37,201 bases of DNA from an uncultured Victivallales bacterium (GTDB taxonomy: Bacteria > Verrucomicrobiota > Lentisphaeria > Oligosphaerales > JAFGRS01), in the NCBI GenBank assembly GCA_903837355.1, contig CAILUI010000368.1, positions 1 through 37,201 of the forward strand, written 5' to 3'. Of this stretch, positions 33,023 through 37,201 are shown piece by piece. How positions within the stretch are numbered: position 1 is the stretch's first letter; each line of letters starts with the position of its first letter. The notes beneath the pieces are model-generated. The model saw only the letters and a program-made list of their open reading frames with translations, searched no databases and was not told where the DNA came from. Made by a program: the position numbers and the translations under genes.

Positions 33023-35595
33023 CGATTCGCCTCCCGATCTGCCTGGCGCTCCTGGCGCTGGTCGTCACGGCTCTCGATGAGTCTGTGACGGTCGAGTCGC
33101 GTTCGCTGCCGTACACCTGCGCGCTGCGCGTCAACGCCATCACCGAGAAGGCGGAGATGATCGCCAGCCCGGTCAACTGGCTTCCCATCAGCTACATCAT
33201 CGAGGACGGTGCCAAGGTCGAGAAGGGCGATGTCATCGCCCGCTTCGACAGCGAGACCAGCCTCTACGAACTGGGAGCCTTGGAGAAGGATCGCGGAGTC
33301 ATCGAGGCCGAACTGGCCCAGCGCTTGCGGGAGATCGACAACAAAGAGGCCGAGATGCGGGACCGACTGAGCGCCCTGCGGGACAAGCTCGCGGTGCTGG
33401 AGGCACGGCTGACGCGACTGCAGCGGGTGCCGGTGGCAGACGATGTCGAGATCGCGGCGGGCCGGCTGCGCGTGGCGCGGATGAACGCCGACGCCGCCGA
33501 TAAGGACCTGGCCAAGGCGCGGGACCGCTTGCAGCGCCAGATGATCTCGAAGGCGGAAGTGGACAAGGTCGAAAGCGCGTTCCTCGAGCGCCAGGCACTG
33601 CTGTCCTATGCCGGGAACGAACTGGAGTACACCCGACTGCCGACGCCGGCAGCGACCCTCGAGCAGACCGAGCTGGAGATCGCCAATGGCCGGCTGGAAT
33701 GCGGCAAGATCGAGAATGAGCTGGCGGAGTACAAGGCGATCTCGGACATTCAGCGCGCGGGGGCCGGAGCGCGCAAGCAGTTGATCGACCGCAAGATCCA
33801 GGAGAAGCAGGACGACATCAACAACACCGTGGTCAAGGCGCCGATCACCGGCTACGTCAGCTACGCCAAGATGTGGGACGACGATATCGGCGTCGGCACC
33901 AAGATGTGGAAGAACTTCACCTTCACGAAGATTCCGGACATGAGCACGCTGGCCTTCAAGGGGCCGCTGCCGGAGTCGGTGCGTAAGTTCTTCAAGGAAG
34001 GCGATGCCGCGACCGTCTGTCTGCAGGGCCGCAAACACGAGCCCATTGCCTGCACGGTGAAATCGATCAGCACCCTCTCGCACGATCTGGCGGAGAAGGA
34101 TGAGAGCGGTTGGGGACTTGGGGGTAAGGGTTTCGGCGTCAAGGTGTTCGATGTCGTATTGGCGATCCCCAAGGTGCCGGAGTGGGTGCGTCCCGGGATG
34201 GTTGGGGAGGCAGAGATGGTCGCCTCGACACCGGTTTCGGGTCCGGCCGTGCCGCTCAAGTTCCTGACCGTTCGCGATGGGGTCTCGTACCTGGCGGTGG
34301 AGGGGGTTTTCCAGGAGACGCCGGGGACGGTGACGCAGGGCTGGTTTGTGCTCGATGATGCCTCCTGGGTGGGGAAGATGGTGGGCATGCAGGGCGAGTT
34401 CCGCGGCAGCGCCACGAGCGGGGCGCGGGAGGCGGCGCTGGAGACCCTGTACTCCGCTTCCGGCGAGCTCCTGCCGGTGAAATCCGTGGACGTGAAGGTC
34501 GGCGACATCGGCTGGCGCTGGCCCTGGCCGAAGGTCACGTGGTTGGTGGGCGAGGAGACCCAGGTCAAGGCGGGCGAGGAGGTAGCGAAGCTGGACACGC
34601 AGGAGCTCGACCGCCGCATGAGCGACGAGGAGACGCGGGCCAACGAGGTGCGCAGTCGTACCCAGGAGCTTGAGAAGCAGGTTGAGCTGACCCGCCGCGA
34701 GGGTGAGTTCCGGTTGAAGACGGAGCAGAATCTCTTACGGATCGCCGAGCTGAAGATGCAGACCGTCCTCCAGGGCTGTGATACGCTGGCCGTACTGAAG
34801 GCGGAGCTGGCACGGGACCAGGCCAGGATTCGCCGGGATGATGTGGTCCGGCGCGTGACCAGCGAGGAGCAGAAGCAGACCCCGACGCTGTCACCGGTCG
34901 AGTTCGCCAAGCTGCAGCGCGACCGCCGGCGCTGCGAGCTGCGGTTGGAGGAGGCCGAGATCCGGCTCGCCCAGGCCCAGGCCGGCGCCGGCGCCGGCGA
35001 GCGCAGCCAGGCCCAGCTCGAGACCCTGCGCCAGAAGGTCACCGTGGAGACGATCGCGAAGAGCGTCGCTTTCGATACCTTCAAGCAGTCCCGGAACTAT
35101 GAGCAGGCGAAGCTGGACCTGAAGCGCGCGGAGCAGCGCCTGGACGAACTGAAGAAGCAGCGGGCCAGTCACGTGATCACGGCGCCGGCCGACGGCATCA
35201 TCTGTTACAGCAAAGTCTGGAACAACGACTCGTTCGCCAAGGTGGCGGTGGGCAATCAGGTCGGGCCGCGCTTCAACATCATGGCCATCCCCGACCTCGC
35301 GCGCATGTACGTCAGCGTTGAGGTTCCGGAGAAGTACTTTGGCCAGATCACGGTCGGGATGCCGGTTGACGTCCAGATCCCGGCGCTCAGCAAGGCGCTG
35401 CTGAAGGGTGAGGTCGCCGCGGTCGATTTCCTCTTCGAGAACAAGCAGAAGAGCGAGAGCCAGGTCGGTATGTACTCGTCGCATGAACCGCTGGGCGAGG
35501 TCATCTTCAAGGTCCGCGTGACGGTGACGGCGGACGGGGTGAAGCTGAAACCTGGGTTGGTGGGCGAGGTGTTCTTTCCGTTTGCGCGTCTGTGA
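33019..35595 (+). CDS. Tandem (double) HlyD-type membrane-fusion protein
   Basis: This 858-residue exported protein appears to contain two membrane-fusion (HlyD/RND adaptor) modules in one chain. Module 1 (about 25-440) has lipoyl half IIEDGAKVEKGDVIARFDSE, a long coiled coil, and the second half VVKAPITGYVSYAKMWDDD ... IPDMSTLAF. Module 2 (about 490-858) has GEETQVKAGEEVAKLDTQE, another coiled coil, and HVITAPADGIICYSKVWNND ... IPDLARMYV. The parallel YAKMWDDD/YSKVWNND and IPDM/IPDL segments show an internal duplication. Usual adaptors carry one module and are 350-500 residues long. The ATGA overlap with the upstream gene indicates coupling. The transporter partner is not visible; it may lie downstream of the window. 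Confidence 0.82.
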   Translation: MTIRLPICLALLALVVTALDESVTVESRSLPYTCALRVNAITEKAEMIASPVNWLPISYIIEDGAKVEKGDVIARFDSETSLYELGALEKDRGVIEAELAQRLREIDNKEAEMRDRLSALRDKLAVLEARLTRLQRVPVADDVEIAAGRLRVARMNADAADKDLAKARDRLQRQMISKAEVDKVESAFLERQALLSYAGNELEYTRLPTPAATLEQTELEIANGRLECGKIENELAEYKAISDIQRAGAGARKQLIDRKIQEKQDDINNTVVKAPITGYVSYAKMWDDDIGVGTKMWKNFTFTKIPDMSTLAFKGPLPESVRKFFKEGDAATVCLQGRKHEPIACTVKSISTLSHDLAEKDESGWGLGGKGFGVKVFDVVLAIPKVPEWVRPGMVGEAEMVASTPVSGPAVPLKFLTVRDGVSYLAVEGVFQETPGTVTQGWFVLDDASWVGKMVGMQGEFRGSATSGAREAALETLYSASGELLPVKSVDVKVGDIGWRWPWPKVTWLVGEETQVKAGEEVAKLDTQELDRRMSDEETRANEVRSRTQELEKQVELTRREGEFRLKTEQNLLRIAELKMQTVLQGCDTLAVLKAELARDQARIRRDDVVRRVTSEEQKQTPTLSPVEFAKLQRDRRRCELRLEEAEIRLAQAQAGAGAGERSQAQLETLRQKVTVETIAKSVAFDTFKQSRNYEQAKLDLKRAEQRLDELKKQRASHVITAPADGIICYSKVWNNDSFAKVAVGNQVGPRFNIMAIPDLARMYVSVEVPEKYFGQITVGMPVDVQIPALSKALLKGEVAAVDFLFENKQKSESQVGMYSSHEPLGEVIFKVRVTVTADGVKLKPGLVGEVFFPFARL

Positions 35596-35613
35596 GGCAG
35601 GGAAGGCGGGGCC

Positions 35614-37161
35614 ATGGTTGAGGGGTGTACAGAGGGGCGGCGTGGGTGGGTTCCGGCCGCTGGCGTGGGCCGGCGGCGGCGGGGCCGGGCCTTGGCGTGC
35701 CTGGTCGTGGCCGTGTGGTCCGGGATCACTGGGCTGCTGGCGGCGGCCGAGGTGCCGGCGGACTACACGGTTCGGCTGCTGCCGGTGGAGTTGACGGTGC
35801 GGCAGCGGGGCATCCTCGAGTGCGCCGACAGCAGTCCGGCCGTGGTGCGTACGCACGGTCGGATTCTGGAGATTGTCGCTCAGGGGACGCCGATCCGGAA
35901 GGGCGAGAAGGTCTTCGAGGTCGAGACCAGCGAGGCCCGCAGCGCCGTCGAACAGCGCGAGTCGACCCGGGACCGGGCGAAGCTGGATCTGGAGATCCTA
36001 CGGGAGCGCTACGGGCTGGTCGAGTACCAGGAGAGCGAGCAGCTTCAGGTCAGTCAGGCCGAACTCGGCCACGCTCGGCTTGCGGAAGGGGAGGAGTTGG
36101 GCAAGCCGGATGCCGAGGACCTGCGCCTGCTGGCGATCGAGAAAGAGCAGGCTGAGTTGGACGTTCAGGACAGCCGCGAGGAGTGCCAGCAGCAGCGGCG
36201 CCTGTATGAGCGGAACTTCATCTCCCTGACCCTGCTGCAGTCCTTCGAGCGCCGTGCCGAGAATGCCAGCGCGCAGTTGCAGGAGGTTGAGCGCAAGATC
36301 GCGCTGCGCCGGAAAGGGGTCACCGAGGAGCGGCGGATCGAGTTGCGCCGGGCGGTCGAGCGGGCCGAGGCCGCGGTGGCGCGGGCGGAGAAGCAGAAGG
36401 AGCGTAAACTGGCGGAGATCCAGGCACAGAGCCTGGCTGCGGAGGCGAGGATTGGCGCCGAGGAGCATGCGTTGGCCAAACACGCTCAGGAGATCGCGCA
36501 GGCGGTCACCGCGGCCGACCGCGACGGCACCGTGAAAGTGCGGCAGTACTTCGACTGGCGCAATGGCGGGCGTCTGCGCGACCGGGTCGCGGGCGACGAA
36601 GTCGATCCGCAGGACATCATCGCCGATGTCATCAACCGCGAGCAGATGCTCGTCAAGCTGGTGGTCAACGAGGCCGACTTCCATGTGCTGCGGCAGGGCA
36701 TGGCGGTGCGGGTGACGCTGCCGGCCTTGCCCGAGAAGCGCTTTGCCGGGCGGGTGGAGCAGTTGGGGGCCATCGGCCGTGACCGCAACCTGATCGACCC
36801 GACGGCGCGGAGCGGCGGCCGCTCCGGCATCACCATGTTTAACGCCGAGATCAGTTTTGTCGGTGACGGGACCGCCTTCCAGCCGGGGATGTCGGCCATG
36901 GTCGAGATCATCGTGGCCGAACGCAGCGAGCGGCTGGTGGTGCCGCGCGGGGCCCTGCTGGCCAGCGCTGATGGGACCTTCGCCGTCTACCGCACGGCGG
37001 CAGCCAAGGTGACCAAAGTACCGCTGCAGGGGCGGCTGCTCAACGAGGAGTACTTCCACGTCAGGGCGGTTCTAAGAAACCGGCGAGGGCGCCGACGGCT
37101 GGGTCTGCGATCGCCATTGGGCACCCCCGAGGCCCCCTTGCGGTCGCGCTATGGAGCATAG
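35614..37161 (+). CDS. HlyD-family efflux periplasmic adaptor (membrane-fusion protein)
   Basis: This protein has a basic N terminus, a hydrophobic export segment (LACLVVAVWSGITGLLAAAEV), a first lipoyl half (GTPIRKGEKVFEVETSE), long coiled-coil hairpin helices (about 110-305), a second lipoyl half (DGTVKVRQYFDWRNG), and a beta-barrel domain with ALPEKRFAGRVEQLG and GMSAMVEIIVAERSERLVVPRGALL. The start follows GGGAAGGCGGGGCC by no gap. It lies 18 bases after the tandem adaptor, so it is in the same operon. The last 30 residues or so (after EEYFHVRA) are Arg-rich and unlike a typical C terminus, so a frameshift near 37070 is possible. The end of the true gene is therefore uncertain. Confidence 0.82.
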   Translation: MVEGCTEGRRGWVPAAGVGRRRRGRALACLVVAVWSGITGLLAAAEVPADYTVRLLPVELTVRQRGILECADSSPAVVRTHGRILEIVAQGTPIRKGEKVFEVETSEARSAVEQRESTRDRAKLDLEILRERYGLVEYQESEQLQVSQAELGHARLAEGEELGKPDAEDLRLLAIEKEQAELDVQDSREECQQQRRLYERNFISLTLLQSFERRAENASAQLQEVERKIALRRKGVTEERRIELRRAVERAEAAVARAEKQKERKLAEIQAQSLAAEARIGAEEHALAKHAQEIAQAVTAADRDGTVKVRQYFDWRNGGRLRDRVAGDEVDPQDIIADVINREQMLVKLVVNEADFHVLRQGMAVRVTLPALPEKRFAGRVEQLGAIGRDRNLIDPTARSGGRSGITMFNAEISFVGDGTAFQPGMSAMVEIIVAERSERLVVPRGALLASADGTFAVYRTAAAKVTKVPLQGRLLNEEYFHVRAVLRNRRGRRRLGLRSPLGTPEAPLRSRYGA

Positions 37162-37201
37162 GGGGGCACGGCGTTGCGCCGGCGCTCGTCGCGGGCATTG
37201 C

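Noticed and set aside
32932..34083. 383-codon open frame opposite the tandem adaptor gene
   Set aside because: Antisense to a coiled-coil gene; repeated Leu/Gln/Arg content is a by-product of the Glu/Ala-rich codons.
1..37201. CRISPR arrays, tRNA or rRNA genes, transposases
   Set aside because: No regularly spaced direct repeats, no tRNA-like cloverleaf and no transposase or integrase motif were seen; a dedicated RNA search was not possible.

Overview
The window is a high-GC bacterial chromosome segment (roughly two thirds G+C by eye) with dense, short-spaced genes and several ATGA-type gene overlaps. Two pseudopilins of the FTLIELLVVIAIIAILA type with a C-terminal D-G-H-V motif, a PEP-CTERM protein, a dockerin protein with delta-60 repeats, a eukaryotic-type hexokinase, a UroD-family protein and a PilO-like protein resembling the Akkermansia Amuc_1100 family together suggest the PVC superphylum. 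The prepilin sites lack the usual Gly at -1, which I associate with Lentisphaerota-like lineages. That lineage call is inference; no rRNA or tRNA gene was seen.

Layout. 1-842: a + strand pseudopilin, ending at a strong hairpin shared with a convergent hexokinase (941-2239, -). 2606-8966: a + strand run of secreted proteins: a frameshifted papain-fold protein with all catalytic residues replaced, a 1502-residue repeat protein ending in a dockerin, and an overlapping PEP-CTERM protein. 9190-11172: a membrane-anchored protein and a secreted all-helical protein, both of unknown function. 11225-11814: a MazF toxin and ribbon-helix-helix antitoxin (-). 12274-13257: a UroD-family protein.

13264-23582 (all -) is the most interesting block. 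In transcription order it holds an FHA/zinc-ribbon/P-loop GTPase, a GAP1-type GTPase-associated protein, a 1018-residue transmembrane helical protein, a PilM-PilN fusion, a PilO/Amuc_1100-like protein, a PilP/GspC-like protein and a pseudopilin. It reads as one operon joining a GTPase module, of the kind described in bacterial NTP-dependent conflict systems, to the alignment complex of a type IV pilus or type II secretion machine. No secretin, pilus ATPase or polytopic PilC is present in the window.

23809-26307 (-) is glycogen phosphorylase; with the hexokinase it points to glycogen/glucose use. 26616-35595 and on to 37161 (+) hold a HAD hydrolase, a GH5-like secreted glycosidase, a CBM9-like multidomain glycosidase-like protein, a membrane-fusion protein made of two tandem HlyD modules, and a third HlyD-type protein. 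A 90-bp structured repeat occurs in opposite orientations at 14641-14730 and 29942-30031.
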